Positions 42,034 through 50,832 of a stretch of DNA of 64,000 nt are shown here, piece after piece. This stretch comes from Candidatus Melainabacteria bacterium (lineage in GTDB: Bacteria; Cyanobacteriota; Vampirovibrionia; Obscuribacterales; Obscuribacteraceae). The notes beneath the pieces are model-generated. The model saw nothing but the letters and a program-made list of their open reading frames with translations, made no database searches and was not told where the DNA came from. Each line of letters starts with the position of its first letter. Position 1 is the stretch's first letter. The stretch spans positions 2,797,679 through 2,861,678 of the forward strand of contig JADJWK010000001.1 of NCBI GenBank assembly GCA_016716405.1. The letters are read 5' to 3'. Both the position numbers and the translations under genes were made by a program.

Positions 42034-44627
42034 CGCGGCCCTTCCGGCCGGTAGACCTGCTTGTAAGCGTCGGCTGATATGATCAGGGCGCATTCACTGG
42101 TGCGGTTCAGGACTTTTTTGAAAGCTCCTTTCTGGACGGCTTTCAGCAGGGCTTTGCGGGGCATGCCGAAGAGCAGGACATCGCAGAGCTCTTCTTTGCG
42201 CATGGCGCTCAGAAGAGCCACCGGCGAAGAGGCATCGAGCTCCATTTTCTTGAGATGCGCCCCATGTTTGTGACGATGCGCCTCGAAGACTTTCTCGTAT
42301 TCGGCTTCTTGATCGACGTTCTCGGCGCCGTTCTGGAGATTCAGCAGATAGAGCGTCGAGTTCTCGTGGCGCTCGCGCAGCTCCGCGGCGATCTCGAGTG
42401 AGAGCTCGTGATCGATGAACTCCGCCACCGGCACGAAGATATTGGCGGGCTCGTCCAGGCGCGGGACTTTGTTGACTATGAGAACGGGGCAGTTGGTGTT
42501 GCGCAGGACAGCCTGGAGGAGCTCGTCGCTGTGATTCGATTTCTTGCTGCCCGTCCAGCGCATCAGGAAGATACTGGCGTCGCGGTCCGAGATCGTTTCG
42601 GTGACGGCGGTGGTGAGCTCGTGGGCGACCCTGATATTGGTGTGCACCGGAATGCCGAAAGTCTTGCCGAGGCTTTCGGCCTGGTCTGCTATGCGCCTGC
42701 CGATGTCAGCCGATACCTGGGTCTGGGAAGGATCGCGATCTTTGGGGACGGTAATCACGTGCAGGCACTCGAGCTCGAAATTCTTCTGCCTGGCGATCAG
42801 CGCCGCCACCTGCAGGAGATCGCCGGCTTGTCCGGGATCGCCCACCGCCACCACCAGGCGCCCGGCCCCGGACTCGGCGGAGCGGGTCTGATAGACGACA
42901 TAGCTGGCGCTACCGGATGTGGTGCGCATTCCGATGATCTTCGATTCGGCGCTGAGCACATCGCTGCGGGTAATGATGCCGACGAGCTTGCCTCGCTCCA
43001 CCACCGGGATACGGCTTATTTTGTATTTCTCGATCAGATAGAGGATCCCTGCCAGGGTCTCTTCGGGACGAACGGTAATGGGCTTTGGCGTCATCACCCT
43101 GGCGATCGGGGTGTCCGGGCTCATTTTTCTAATCGCTGCTTTCAACAGGTCCGGTTTGGAGAGCATGCCCACGGCATGCATCTCTTCGTCCACCACCGGG
43201 AAACCGTTGTGCCTGGAGTTGTCCATGCGGTTCTGGGCGTCTTCCAGGGTGCATGTCTGGGGCAGGGTCTCGACCTGTTTCTGCATGAATTTGCGGGCCG
43301 GCAACTTGGAGAGAAGCGCCTGCTCGCCGTCCTCTTCTTTGAGGTCGATGCCGTTCCAGTGAAGGAGCTGGTCGTAGAGCGAGCCGGGATCGAGCCTCTC
43401 GGCGACGAGATAGGCGATCACACAGCTGATCATGAGAGGCAGGACGACATTGAAGTCGGTGGTCATCTCGAAGATGATCACCACCGCTGTCATCGGCACC
43501 CGGGCCACCGCGCAGAAGAGGGCGCCCATGCCCACCACTGCCAGGGTGCCTGTGTCGCCAGAGGAGATGAGGTTCTGCTCGAGGAGGGCCACGAGATGAC
43601 CGAGACAGGCGCCCATGGTCAGGCTCGGTGCAAAGAGCCCTCCCGGGGCGCCGGAGCCGTAGCCGATGATGGTGAGCAGATACTGGGCGGCTAGTGCCAT
43701 GAGGACGAGACCGGCATCGAGCTGTTGCTCGACGAGCTGTTGCCTGATCTGGGCATAGTTCCTGAAGATCTCCGGCAGTCCCATGACAATCAGACCGGAG
43801 AGCAGGCCGGCCAGACCGCAGGTCACCGAAAGAGGCAACTTGACGAAGTCGCGGTTGAAAGTGAGCCCGGCGATGATGGATTTGTTGAAGAGGGAGCCGA
43901 TGACACCGGCAGCGACACCAAGGAGCAGGACGAAAGGAATGTCAATATAGGTAAAAGTGCCTTTGGGTGCCAGCTCGGAAAAATTGACATCGAGGGAGTG
44001 CACCCCCACCAGCCGCGAGGTCACCGAAGCGACGAAGCAGGCGACGACGGTGGTGCCGACAGCCAGACCGGACATTTTCCGGAGAAGCTCCTCCAGAACG
44101 AAGAGCACGCCGGCAAGGGGTGCGTTGAAGGCCGCCGCCAGACCGGCTCCGGCTCCGGCGGCGATCAGTTGCACGCGGTGAGCTGGTGAGGTGCGGATCC
44201 AGGAGCTGAGCTTGGAGGAGAGGGCCGCGGCCACGTGCACTGTCGGTCCTTCGCGACCAAGGGAAAGACCGGAGCCCAGAGAGGCGATGCAGCCCAGGAG
44301 CTTGACCGTGGCGGCTCGCAAGCCCATGGGCATGGGCACCCCGTTGAGGGCGGCCTTGGTCTGGGGGATGCCGCTTCCGCTGGCTTCCGGGACTATATAT
44401 TGCATGAGCATGCCGGCAATCGTGCCGCCCGCCAGACCGAAAAGGGGCAGGTAATAAGGATGCTCGCCGGCTGCGGCGACTCGCAGAGAGCCGACCAGAC
44501 CGACTCCGTTTTTGAGAAGAACCGCTCCCAGGGCTGCTACCAGCCCGATCAAGCAGGCTTCGAGTACGCCTATATTGACAGGCTGCTCCCGATGCTTGGT
44601 GGATTTGGGCTTCTTCTGAGGTTCCAT
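42030..44627 (-). CDS. ClC chloride/proton antiporter-like protein with CBS pair and two Usp-like domains (paralog 2)
   Basis: An 865-residue paralog of the following gene with the same order: ClC core, CBS pair (RKFMQKQVETLPQTCTLEDA; RVMTPKPITVRPEETLAGIL) and two Usp-like domains (RLVVAVGDPGQAGDLLQVAA; NIFVPVAEFIDHELSLEIA). Selectivity motifs are GSGIPQ, GREGPTV and GGLFAPSLTMG. Here the segment reads LEELLR, so Glu180 occupies the internal proton-glutamate position typical of 2Cl-/H+ antiporters. It follows the LRR gene by 59 bases and is coupled to paralog 1 by ATGA. The pair may work in acid or salt stress. Confidence 0.9.
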   Translation of the reverse strand: MEPQKKPKSTKHREQPVNIGVLEACLIGLVAALGAVLLKNGVGLVGSLRVAAAGEHPYYLPLFGLAGGTIAGMLMQYIVPEASGSGIPQTKAALNGVPMPMGLRAATVKLLGCIASLGSGLSLGREGPTVHVAAALSSKLSSWIRTSPAHRVQLIAAGAGAGLAAAFNAPLAGVLFVLEELLRKMSGLAVGTTVVACFVASVTSRLVGVHSLDVNFSELAPKGTFTYIDIPFVLLLGVAAGVIGSLFNKSIIAGLTFNRDFVKLPLSVTCGLAGLLSGLIVMGLPEIFRNYAQIRQQLVEQQLDAGLVLMALAAQYLLTIIGYGSGAPGGLFAPSLTMGACLGHLVALLEQNLISSGDTGTLAVVGMGALFCAVARVPMTAVVIIFEMTTDFNVVLPLMISCVIAYLVAERLDPGSLYDQLLHWNGIDLKEEDGEQALLSKLPARKFMQKQVETLPQTCTLEDAQNRMDNSRHNGFPVVDEEMHAVGMLSKPDLLKAAIRKMSPDTPIARVMTPKPITVRPEETLAGILYLIEKYKISRIPVVERGKLVGIITRSDVLSAESKIIGMRTTSGSASYVVYQTRSAESGAGRLVVAVGDPGQAGDLLQVAALIARQKNFELECLHVITVPKDRDPSQTQVSADIGRRIADQAESLGKTFGIPVHTNIRVAHELTTAVTETISDRDASIFLMRWTGSKKSNHSDELLQAVLRNTNCPVLIVNKVPRLDEPANIFVPVAEFIDHELSLEIAAELRERHENSTLYLLNLQNGAENVDQEAEYEKVFEAHRHKHGAHLKKMELDASSPVALLSAMRKEELCDVLLFGMPRKALLKAVQKGAFKKVLNRTSECALIISADAYKQVYRPEGPR

Positions 44628-44686
44628 GTTGATAAGGCCGGTTCTTGAAGTCCCGAACTCACCATTCTAACAGGCCTGAAATGTGA

Positions 44687-45736
44687 TCACTGCCTGCTGC
44701 TGTCTTCTTCTTCTAAGATAGATTCGAGTAAAGCTCTATCTTGCTTGTGTTTGCCGGCACTCTCATTGAGGACTACCGTGATCCCTGGAATTTTCTTCTC
44801 GAGAGAGGCACATCCTTTCGCGGTGACGCTCTTGCAACCCCTGACGCTGATGAATTTCAGGCTCTTTATGCCTGAAAGGGTCGCGAGACCTTTGTCGCTT
44901 ATATCCGTCTTCCGCAGAGACAGGGAGTAGAGAGGAAGTGAGCGCAGGACGGGCAGGTCATCGTCGGTGATACCACAGCGATCGAGGTTGAGGCTGTTGA
45001 TCTTGCCGTTTGCCGCGATCGCCCGGAGCGCCTGTCTGTCGACCCGAGTACCTGTCAGATCGAGGACTTCGAGCCCGGGCAAGCGGGCTGTGACTCGCAG
45101 ACCGGAGGCTGTGATTCGCCGGTTTTCCCCGAGCTTGAGCACTGTGAGCTTCGGGAAGGTTTTGCAGATATGCGCCAGACCGGCATCGTCCAGATCGGTC
45201 ATCTCCAGATTGAGGACCTCGAGACCGTCAGGACCGGTGAGCTTCTCGATGGCCGGGCTGATTCCTCTTGTCTGCCTGAAGAAAAGACGCTCGAGCCGGG
45301 AGAGTCCCGAGATGACAGGAAAGATGCCGTCGCTAACCGGCTGCCGGTGCAGCTCCAGGGTGACCAGGGGCTCTCGGAGAAGGGCTTTGAGCCCTCTAGC
45401 CGTCAGGCAGGACTCCCTGATCTTGAGATTGTCCACGCTTTCCTTCGCTGCCAGGCGGATGAGGTCGTCGTCGTTCACCGGGGCGTTCGAGACCCAGGTA
45501 TTGTCGGTCCGGCGGAACTCCACCGTGAACGTTTCGGGCAGGGCGAGCCTCGAGTACCTTTTCGCCAGGGCTTTCTTGATGGTCGTTCTGGTCTCGCGCT
45601 CTTCTTTGGAGTTGAGGTCGAGCTCTCCTCTGAGCATGGGCAGGGCGGTGAGCAGGGCGAGCAGGACCGTCACAAGGCCGAGGACCCAGAGCCAGATCGT
45701 GGAACATCTCCGGTTCTTCCTGTCTTCTTCTTTCAA
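44687..45736 (-). CDS. Membrane-anchored leucine-rich-repeat protein
   Basis: 349 residues from a TTG start one base after the SprT stop. One N-terminal TM (IWLWVLGLVTVLLALLTALP), then after a short domain at least seven LRRs of the ribonuclease-inhibitor-like type (about 130-330): LSRLERLFFRQTRGISPAIE, GLEVLNLEMTDLDDAGLAHI, LTVLKLGENRRITASGLRV, LEVLDLTGTRVDRQALRAIA, LYSLSLRKTDISDKGLATLS. The repeat arc faces the periplasm if the anchor is N-in. LRRs bind proteins; the partner is unknown. Confidence 0.8.
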   Translation of the reverse strand: MKEEDRKNRRCSTIWLWVLGLVTVLLALLTALPMLRGELDLNSKEERETRTTIKKALAKRYSRLALPETFTVEFRRTDNTWVSNAPVNDDDLIRLAAKESVDNLKIRESCLTARGLKALLREPLVTLELHRQPVSDGIFPVISGLSRLERLFFRQTRGISPAIEKLTGPDGLEVLNLEMTDLDDAGLAHICKTFPKLTVLKLGENRRITASGLRVTARLPGLEVLDLTGTRVDRQALRAIAANGKINSLNLDRCGITDDDLPVLRSLPLYSLSLRKTDISDKGLATLSGIKSLKFISVRGCKSVTAKGCASLEKKIPGITVVLNESAGKHKQDRALLESILEEEDSSRQ

Positions 45737-45737
45737 G

Positions 45738-46268
45738 CTAAAAAAGATCCGGCAGGGGCAGGGTAAGCTGCCGCGGCTCTTTCAGGCGCCCTTCTTTGCC
45801 GGGCACTACCGGCTTGAACTCTTTGAGCCTGACATTCTTGAAGAGCAGGCGTCCTTTCACGGCCCCGCAGCGCTTGCAGTACATTCCGGCGACATTGGCG
45901 GGTTTGCGATGGCGGTGGAAAAGGGTCATACAACCCGGGCAGCGGGCCTGCCAGGCGCCCTGGGGCAGGATGGCGCTGCTGTCGCAGGCTTTGGGCAGAC
46001 AACCGACCCGGCGGCACATACGCTTCCAGATCTCGTTGTGACCGTGCTCCACCCCCACAAGGGCGTGGGCGATCTCATGCAGTATCGTGTCTTTCACATG
46101 GGCTTCGGTATTCTGGAAAACATAATGAGAGGACAGCTCGATGCGGCGCCTGCTCTCTTTGCAGACACCGAGCTGGCGCTTGCTGCTGTTGAACTCGAAT
46201 GTCCAGTCGTTGAGCCCGTACAGAGACATCATCTGAGTCGCCAGGTTGCGTGCGTGGTCGAGATCCAT
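45738..46268 (-). CDS. sprT: SprT-family zinc metalloprotease-like protein
   Basis: The ATG at 46268 has AGGGG 4 bases upstream; the longer frame to 46307 would overlap the promoter. The 176-residue product has the zinc protease motif TILHEIAHALVG (HExxH) with a following His in GVEHGHNEIWKRM, and a C-terminal zinc ribbon with CPGC and CKRC pairs. SprT relatives include the DNA-protein-crosslink protease Spartan in eukaryotes; the bacterial role is poorly known. First gene of a run SprT-LRR-ClC-ClC on one strand, with a consensus-like promoter just upstream. Confidence 0.85.
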   Translation of the reverse strand: MDLDHARNLATQMMSLYGLNDWTFEFNSSKRQLGVCKESRRRIELSSHYVFQNTEAHVKDTILHEIAHALVGVEHGHNEIWKRMCRRVGCLPKACDSSAILPQGAWQARCPGCMTLFHRHRKPANVAGMYCKRCGAVKGRLLFKNVRLKEFKPVVPGKEGRLKEPRQLTLPLPDLF

Positions 46269-46305
46269 TAGGCCCCTGATAGTAAGCCGGCCACAAGCCG
46301 GGAGC

Positions 46306-46335
46306 ATTATAATGTAAAGCGCCCGGAGATGTCAC
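46306..46335 (-). promoter_or_regulatory. Near-consensus sigma-70 promoter for sprT
   Basis: Minus strand GTGACA (46335-46330), an 18-base spacer and perfect TATAAT (46311-46306), 38 bases before the ATG. The leader contains an inverted repeat CCGGC/GCCGG. Confidence 0.6.
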
Positions 46336-46461
46336 GGTAGCGGCGCTGGCTGTATATGCCGGGTATATCCCGGGGGCTCAATTTTAATTAAGTACCCTCA
46401 TCTCTTGACTAGGGTTATCCTGGTTATCTGGCTCAGTCCCTGGATGAGATGTCTGGTAGAG

Positions 46462-47082
46462 ATGGTCGCAAAAGCTACGCTTTCCGATTTGATTTTGAAG
46501 AATCACAATCGTTCGCCCAGGCAGGTACGACCTGAGTATATGGATCATCTCGCCGTCAAGACCAGGGAATTCGAGCGGGTCTACTACGGCAGCGATGTCT
46601 CTGACTCAAATTCAGACCGCAATTCAGGGCGACCGACGGATCCGAAAGGCATGGTCGACAGGATCTTCACTCTGCTCGAGCCCTATGCTCACGAGCTCAG
46701 CCGCCTGAGCGGGCCCGGCGCTCTTGCTGTTACTGCCCACGCCCCCTCCGAATCCCGGGAGATCATTGCCGAGGACTGGCCCCACAGACCACCACAGGCG
46801 GTGTGCTTCTACCGCTGCCGTTTTGCCACCAGCGTTTTCAGCGCCAGTATCAGGGGACTGGAAGGTCAGGTGAAATTTTTCCTTATTCCCGTGGAGCAGG
46901 CGATTCGTCTCAACGACGCCGAAGAGGAGTTCGGCTGTCTGATGACTTTCGAGGACACCGGCAACGGCTGGGCTGTTGAAGACAAAGAGCTCAGCGACAA
47001 TCGTCTGGAGCGATACAGTCTTCTTTTCTTCAATCACTTCGTAGACCGGACCAGGCAGGAGCTTCTCTCGAGACGCCGGTAG
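46462..47082 (+). CDS. Hypothetical protein, about 206 aa
   Basis: Not recognised. In-frame starts are TTG 46405, ATG 46444 and ATG 46462; none has a strong ribosome site, and I prefer 46462 because the upstream residues are unconvincing. The product is soluble, with no signal. Residues 45-205 form a mixed alpha/beta domain (MVDRIFTLLEPYAHELSRLS, AVCFYRCRFATSVFSASIRG, QVKFFLIPVEQAIRLNDAEE) ending with a helix YSLLFFNHFVDRTRQELLS. It is divergent from sprT and 32 bases before the LOG-family gene. Confidence 0.6.
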   Translation: MVAKATLSDLILKNHNRSPRQVRPEYMDHLAVKTREFERVYYGSDVSDSNSDRNSGRPTDPKGMVDRIFTLLEPYAHELSRLSGPGALAVTAHAPSESREIIAEDWPHRPPQAVCFYRCRFATSVFSASIRGLEGQVKFFLIPVEQAIRLNDAEEEFGCLMTFEDTGNGWAVEDKELSDNRLERYSLLFFNHFVDRTRQELLSRRR

Positions 47083-47114
47083 CTTGATGTTCATCCGGAC
47101 ATGGGTAGAGCCAG

Positions 47115-47609
47115 ATGCGAAAGAAAATCGTGGGAGTGATGGGTCCCGGGGAAGGCGCCAGCGAGGAGATCTGCCGTCAGGCATACGAGCTGGGGTGTCT
47201 GGTGGGGGATGCCGGTCATGTGCTCCTCACCGGTGGGCGTCCCAGCGGGGTCATGGAAGCAGCACTAAAGGGAGCCCGGTCCCGTGGCGGTCTCACCCTG
47301 GGGATACTTCCCGATGACGACAGCCGGTCGGCCTCCGAATATGCCGATCTGGTGGTGGTCTCGGGAATGGGCAGCGCGCGCAATAATATCAATGTCCTGA
47401 CCGGCGATGTCATCGTGGCGGTGGGTATGGGTGCCGGTACGGCAAGCGAGGTCTGTCTTGCCCTCAAGGCCTCCCGGCAGGTGGTTCTGGTCAAGGCCAG
47501 CTCTGTCTCCCGGGCATTTTTCCAGGAGCTGGCGCCGGGCCGGGTCAGGTTCGCCGGAGACGCCCGGGAGGCTATGGCGGTGGTGGACTCGATACTGGCC
47601 GGCGCCTGA
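47115..47609 (+). CDS. LOG/TIGR00725-family nucleotide-binding protein (SLOG fold)
   Basis: A 164-residue Rossmann-like protein. The motifs MGPGEGASEEIC, LLTGGRPSGVMEAALKGA, ILPDDDSRSASEYADLVVVS and AVGMGAGTASEVCLALK fit the TIGR00725 branch of the LOG/lysine-decarboxylase-like superfamily, where the Gly-rich PGG-GT-E element (here VGMGAGTASE) binds a nucleotide or nucleoside phosphate. True LOG enzymes release cytokinin-type bases from nucleotides; this branch has no settled role. ATG at 47115 with a GGGTAGAG site. Confidence 0.82.
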   Translation: MRKKIVGVMGPGEGASEEICRQAYELGCLVGDAGHVLLTGGRPSGVMEAALKGARSRGGLTLGILPDDDSRSASEYADLVVVSGMGSARNNINVLTGDVIVAVGMGAGTASEVCLALKASRQVVLVKASSVSRAFFQELAPGRVRFAGDAREAMAVVDSILAGA

Positions 47610-47651
47610 CCGGCGACCGACCGGCAACTGACCGGCGACTGACCGGCAACA
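47608..47651 (+). repeat. Four tandem copies of an 11-base unit
   Basis: The unit is (t/c)gaccggc(g/a)ac, repeated immediately after the LOG-family stop. Each copy differs at one or two positions. No gene; it may be slippage or a small binding array. Confidence 0.6.
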
Positions 47652-47688
47652 GATTTGCCATAACAATAAATGAAGGGTAAATTATCAT

Positions 47689-48138
47689 ATGGCCGTTTAT
47701 CGAGGTGTCATCGAGGTGTCTTCGAGACTTCCAGCATCGATTGTTCTTATGACCGCCCTAGCGCTCGTCTCAATGCCGGCAAGCGCCCCGGCGGCGGACT
47801 CGGTTTCGATCGATCCGGATAAGGTCCTGGTGGTGATGGTCTACGACCACCACTGCAAAAAGTCCTGCGATGATATGCGTCCGCGTATCGAGGAGATCAG
47901 GCAGAGTTACGGCGATACCATAGCCGTCCATAGCATCGATGTCTCCAAGGACGTTCTCGATCAGGCCAAGGACAAGGCCAGAAAGCTCGGAATCTCGGGC
48001 TTTCTTCCGGCGGTCATCGATTATGTGCCCTGTGTCGGGATCTTCACCCGCAAGCGCAAGCTGGTGAAAGAGCTGCCGGTGGCTCGCAAGAAAGAAGTAT
48101 ATGTGAAGCACATAGAGAAAGCCCTCAATTCGGGATAG
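47689..48138 (+). CDS. Exported thioredoxin-fold-like protein with CxxxC motif
   Basis: 149 residues (a GTG at 47716 is an alternative start giving a cleaner signal). Sec signal LPASIVLMTALALVSM, cut near APAAD. Then KVLVVMVYDHHCKKSCDDMR and IAVHSIDVSKDVLDQAKDKA resemble the first half of a thioredoxin fold, with HCKKSC where thioredoxins have CxxC; the cis-Pro region may be FLPAVIDYVP. A redox role is possible but the extra residue between the cysteines is unusual. The kinase gene follows 2 bases later. Confidence 0.65.
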   Translation: MAVYRGVIEVSSRLPASIVLMTALALVSMPASAPAADSVSIDPDKVLVVMVYDHHCKKSCDDMRPRIEEIRQSYGDTIAVHSIDVSKDVLDQAKDKARKLGISGFLPAVIDYVPCVGIFTRKRKLVKELPVARKKEVYVKHIEKALNSG

Positions 48139-48140
48139 CC

Positions 48141-50084
48141 ATGGCAGAGATGATCGACTCGACCCTTCTCGACCGTTATCGTCTTGGCGCCAGAGTCGTG
48201 GCCCTTATCGTGATGGTGCTTGCGATCCCGATTCTCTGGGGCTGGGGCACCGGCAACTATTCGCTCACTCGTCTGGTTCCCGATTTCGGCGGGAGCCTGC
48301 CATTTGCCGGCCAGGTGCACTCGGCAGATGCCATCTGTTTGATGGCTTGCTCCGTGGGGCTGCTTCTCGTTCTCACCGGCAACACCCTGGCTCGCCGTGC
48401 GGGCTATGGGCTTTCGGCGTGCGTCGGTCTGATTGCCGCTCTGGTTCTCGTCTCTACAATTACGGGCAACGATCTCGAATCCATCAGGCTTTTCGCTCCA
48501 GAGCCTTCGGCTCCCGGGATCGAGTTCCCGACTCCGATGATCCCCGAAGTTGCCTTTACCATCATGCTCATTTCTTTCGCTCTTGCTACTTTCAACTTGC
48601 CGGGCAGAGGCAAGCTCTATCCGGTGCAAGTGCTTGCGATACCGTCCATGGTGGTGCCTCTGCTTATCCTCTTCGGCTCGGGCACCGGCGCCCTGCATCT
48701 CTGCGGTCTCGGCGGTTGCTTCGAGATGTCTCTGGTCTTCGCTCTCATGGCTCTCTCTTTGAGCATAGCGATTCTTCTCGCCCGATCCGATCTCGGCTAT
48801 GCCGAGCTTTTCACGAGCCGCTCTCTGGGAGGCAGGATGATCCGGCGGGCCACCCTGCTCATTCTCGCTATCCCGATTCTTCTGACTGTGCGGATTGCCC
48901 TGGTCAACACTTATATCGGCAAATACCCTGTCCTGGAAGAGCCTATGAGTTGGTGCGTATTCGGTCTCACTCTGTTCATAATGGGTGTGGCGGTGATCGT
49001 GTCCGGCGCCAAGAATCTCGATCAGGTGGAGTACGAGCGCCGCGAGATTGCCGAGAAGCTCGAGGAGACAGAGCAGGAGCTCTCCCGGAGCCGCACGGAT
49101 AATCAGGCGGGCACATCGATGGGTTTGACCGCTTCGCGATTCAAGCGGGTCTGTCTCAATTGCACCAGGGAGTACGACGACGCCACTCATCTCTGTCCCG
49201 TGGACGGTACCGAGCTCAGCCGGATCGTGGATGAGTCCCTTACCGGGACCATATTCGCCGATAAGTACGAGGTCACTACTTTGCTCGGCAAGGGCGGCAT
49301 GAGCATCGTCTATAAGGCCCGCCATCGCTACCTGGACAAGGACTTCGCCATCAAGGTCTTGAAGAGCACCGGCGGTGTCACCGGCGATATGCTCCAGCGC
49401 TTTCGCCGGGAAGCGAAAGCAACCAGCGCTCTCAGTCATGCCGGCATAGTCGGGGTGCACGATTTCGGCCTGGCTCCAGACGGCAGAGCCTATATAGTGA
49501 TGGACTACGTCGAAGGGGAGAGTCTGGCTGATTTTCTCAAGCGTCAGAAGCGTCTTGATTTGATTGGTGTGGCGGGGCTCGCCGATTCGGTCTGCTCGGC
49601 TCTCGCCTATTCCCATGCACGCGGTATCGTCCACAGGGATCTCAAGCCGGCCAATATCATGCTGGTTCGGGAGATCGACGGGCGGATGGTGCCCAAGATC
49701 GTCGACTTCGGCCTGGCCAAGATAATCTCTGAGGATGGGGAGCAGTCGATGAAGCTGACCCAGACCGGTGAGTGTTTCGGAAGCCCGCTTTATATGAGCC
49801 CTGAGCAGTGTATGGGCAATCCCATGGATCATCGCACCGATATCTATGCTCTGGGTTGCATCGTCTACGAATGTCTATCGGGGCGCCCGCCTTTTATCGG
49901 CAAAAATGTCCTCGATACCTTCAGGCTCCATGTCAACGAGCCGCCGCCCGAACTGCCAGCATCGCTGGCGGTGCCCGAGCCGGTGAAAGTCGCTATCTTC
50001 CGATCCCTTTCCAAAATGGCCGCGGATCGGCCCGAGAGCGCTCTCGAGATCCGGAATGCCCTACTGCAATCCGTCAGGTCCTGA
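48141..50084 (+). CDS. Membrane Ser/Thr protein kinase with polytopic N-terminus and zinc-ribbon-like linker
   Basis: 647 residues. About eight or nine TM helices fill residues 15-300, an unusual position as PknB-type kinases have one TM after the kinase. A linker with CLNCTREYDDATHLCPVDG (about 338-356) has two CxxC-like pairs suggesting a zinc ribbon. The Hanks-type kinase domain (about 372-640) is complete: GKGGMSIVYKARHRY, Lys in FAIKVLK, HRDLKPANIML, DFGLAKI, SPLYMSPEQ and DIYALGCIVYECLSGRPPF. It is thus an active kinase that could sense through its membrane bundle. Genes before and after are separated by 2 and 16 bases. Confidence 0.92.
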   Translation: MAEMIDSTLLDRYRLGARVVALIVMVLAIPILWGWGTGNYSLTRLVPDFGGSLPFAGQVHSADAICLMACSVGLLLVLTGNTLARRAGYGLSACVGLIAALVLVSTITGNDLESIRLFAPEPSAPGIEFPTPMIPEVAFTIMLISFALATFNLPGRGKLYPVQVLAIPSMVVPLLILFGSGTGALHLCGLGGCFEMSLVFALMALSLSIAILLARSDLGYAELFTSRSLGGRMIRRATLLILAIPILLTVRIALVNTYIGKYPVLEEPMSWCVFGLTLFIMGVAVIVSGAKNLDQVEYERREIAEKLEETEQELSRSRTDNQAGTSMGLTASRFKRVCLNCTREYDDATHLCPVDGTELSRIVDESLTGTIFADKYEVTTLLGKGGMSIVYKARHRYLDKDFAIKVLKSTGGVTGDMLQRFRREAKATSALSHAGIVGVHDFGLAPDGRAYIVMDYVEGESLADFLKRQKRLDLIGVAGLADSVCSALAYSHARGIVHRDLKPANIMLVREIDGRMVPKIVDFGLAKIISEDGEQSMKLTQTGECFGSPLYMSPEQCMGNPMDHRTDIYALGCIVYECLSGRPPFIGKNVLDTFRLHVNEPPPELPASLAVPEPVKVAIFRSLSKMAADRPESALEIRNALLQSVRS

Positions 50085-50100
50085 AACAGGAGGCGAGCAG

Positions 50101-50832
50101 ATTCTCACGCAGATACTTATTAAAGGACTGTTTGTTCTGGCGCTTACCATAGTGGTCGAACGTTTTTGCGGAGGCGATCCTCTGAAAGTGGTTGGCGTCA
50201 CCGTCCTCCTCTACTTCCCGGCGATGTACACCGTCAACGGTGCCCTTTTCTATCTCACCAGGGAGGCGGCGGAGCGCAAACTCGACAGGGGGGAGCTCCC
50301 TGGAGCCGAAAAGCTCTTGCGGCTTGCTCTGACATTCATGACTCCGTTTCACTCGGAAGATACCCGGGCGGTGCTCGAGACCCTGGTGGGCTGCACCCTC
50401 AGCGCCAGAGGCCGAACCGCCCCGGCGGGCTACGAGTTCGAGAGCGCCCTGGATGCGATTGAAGGAACGCGGCAGAGAGCCACGCAGATGCTGGGCAAGG
50501 ATCCGATCATGCTCGAGAGCGTGCAGACCAAGGTCGATCAGGCTTTTGCCGGTGCCGAGGCGGTGGCCAGCCTGGAGCTTGCCGACATAATGTCTCGGGA
50601 CGGAAGGCGATCCCAGGCCGCTGCCCACTGTCATACAGCTATCAGGTCATTGCAGGAGTATCGGGCCTGCCTGGTGCGCGATATGTCGGTCGAGGAGGTC
50701 CAGAATCGCAAGAGCGACCGCGAGCACCGCTGGGCTCTCCTCCTCGGTTTACCGGCCTCGGAGCGTCTGGCATTGATCGACCGCTGCCTCGCCGACGCCC
50801 AGGAGATAGCTGATCATGTCAGAGAAGTCTGA
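50101..50832 (+). CDS. Hypothetical protein after the kinase, possible ATT start
   Basis: The frame is open from 50056 (ATG inside the kinase end), but AGGAGG (50088-50093) sits 7 bases before an in-frame ATT at 50101, the rare start known from infC, with no ATG/GTG/TTG at the right distance. From there the protein (243 aa) has one or two N-terminal hydrophobic helices (LIKGLFVLALTIVVERF, VVGVTVLLYFPAMYTVNGAL), then a helical TPR-like region (ERKLDRGELPGAEKLLRLAL, AVASLELADIMSRDGRRSQA). Probably cotranscribed with the kinase and perhaps its partner or substrate. Confidence 0.65.
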   Translation: MLTQILIKGLFVLALTIVVERFCGGDPLKVVGVTVLLYFPAMYTVNGALFYLTREAAERKLDRGELPGAEKLLRLALTFMTPFHSEDTRAVLETLVGCTLSARGRTAPAGYEFESALDAIEGTRQRATQMLGKDPIMLESVQTKVDQAFAGAEAVASLELADIMSRDGRRSQAAAHCHTAIRSLQEYRACLVRDMSVEEVQNRKSDREHRWALLLGLPASERLALIDRCLADAQEIADHVREV

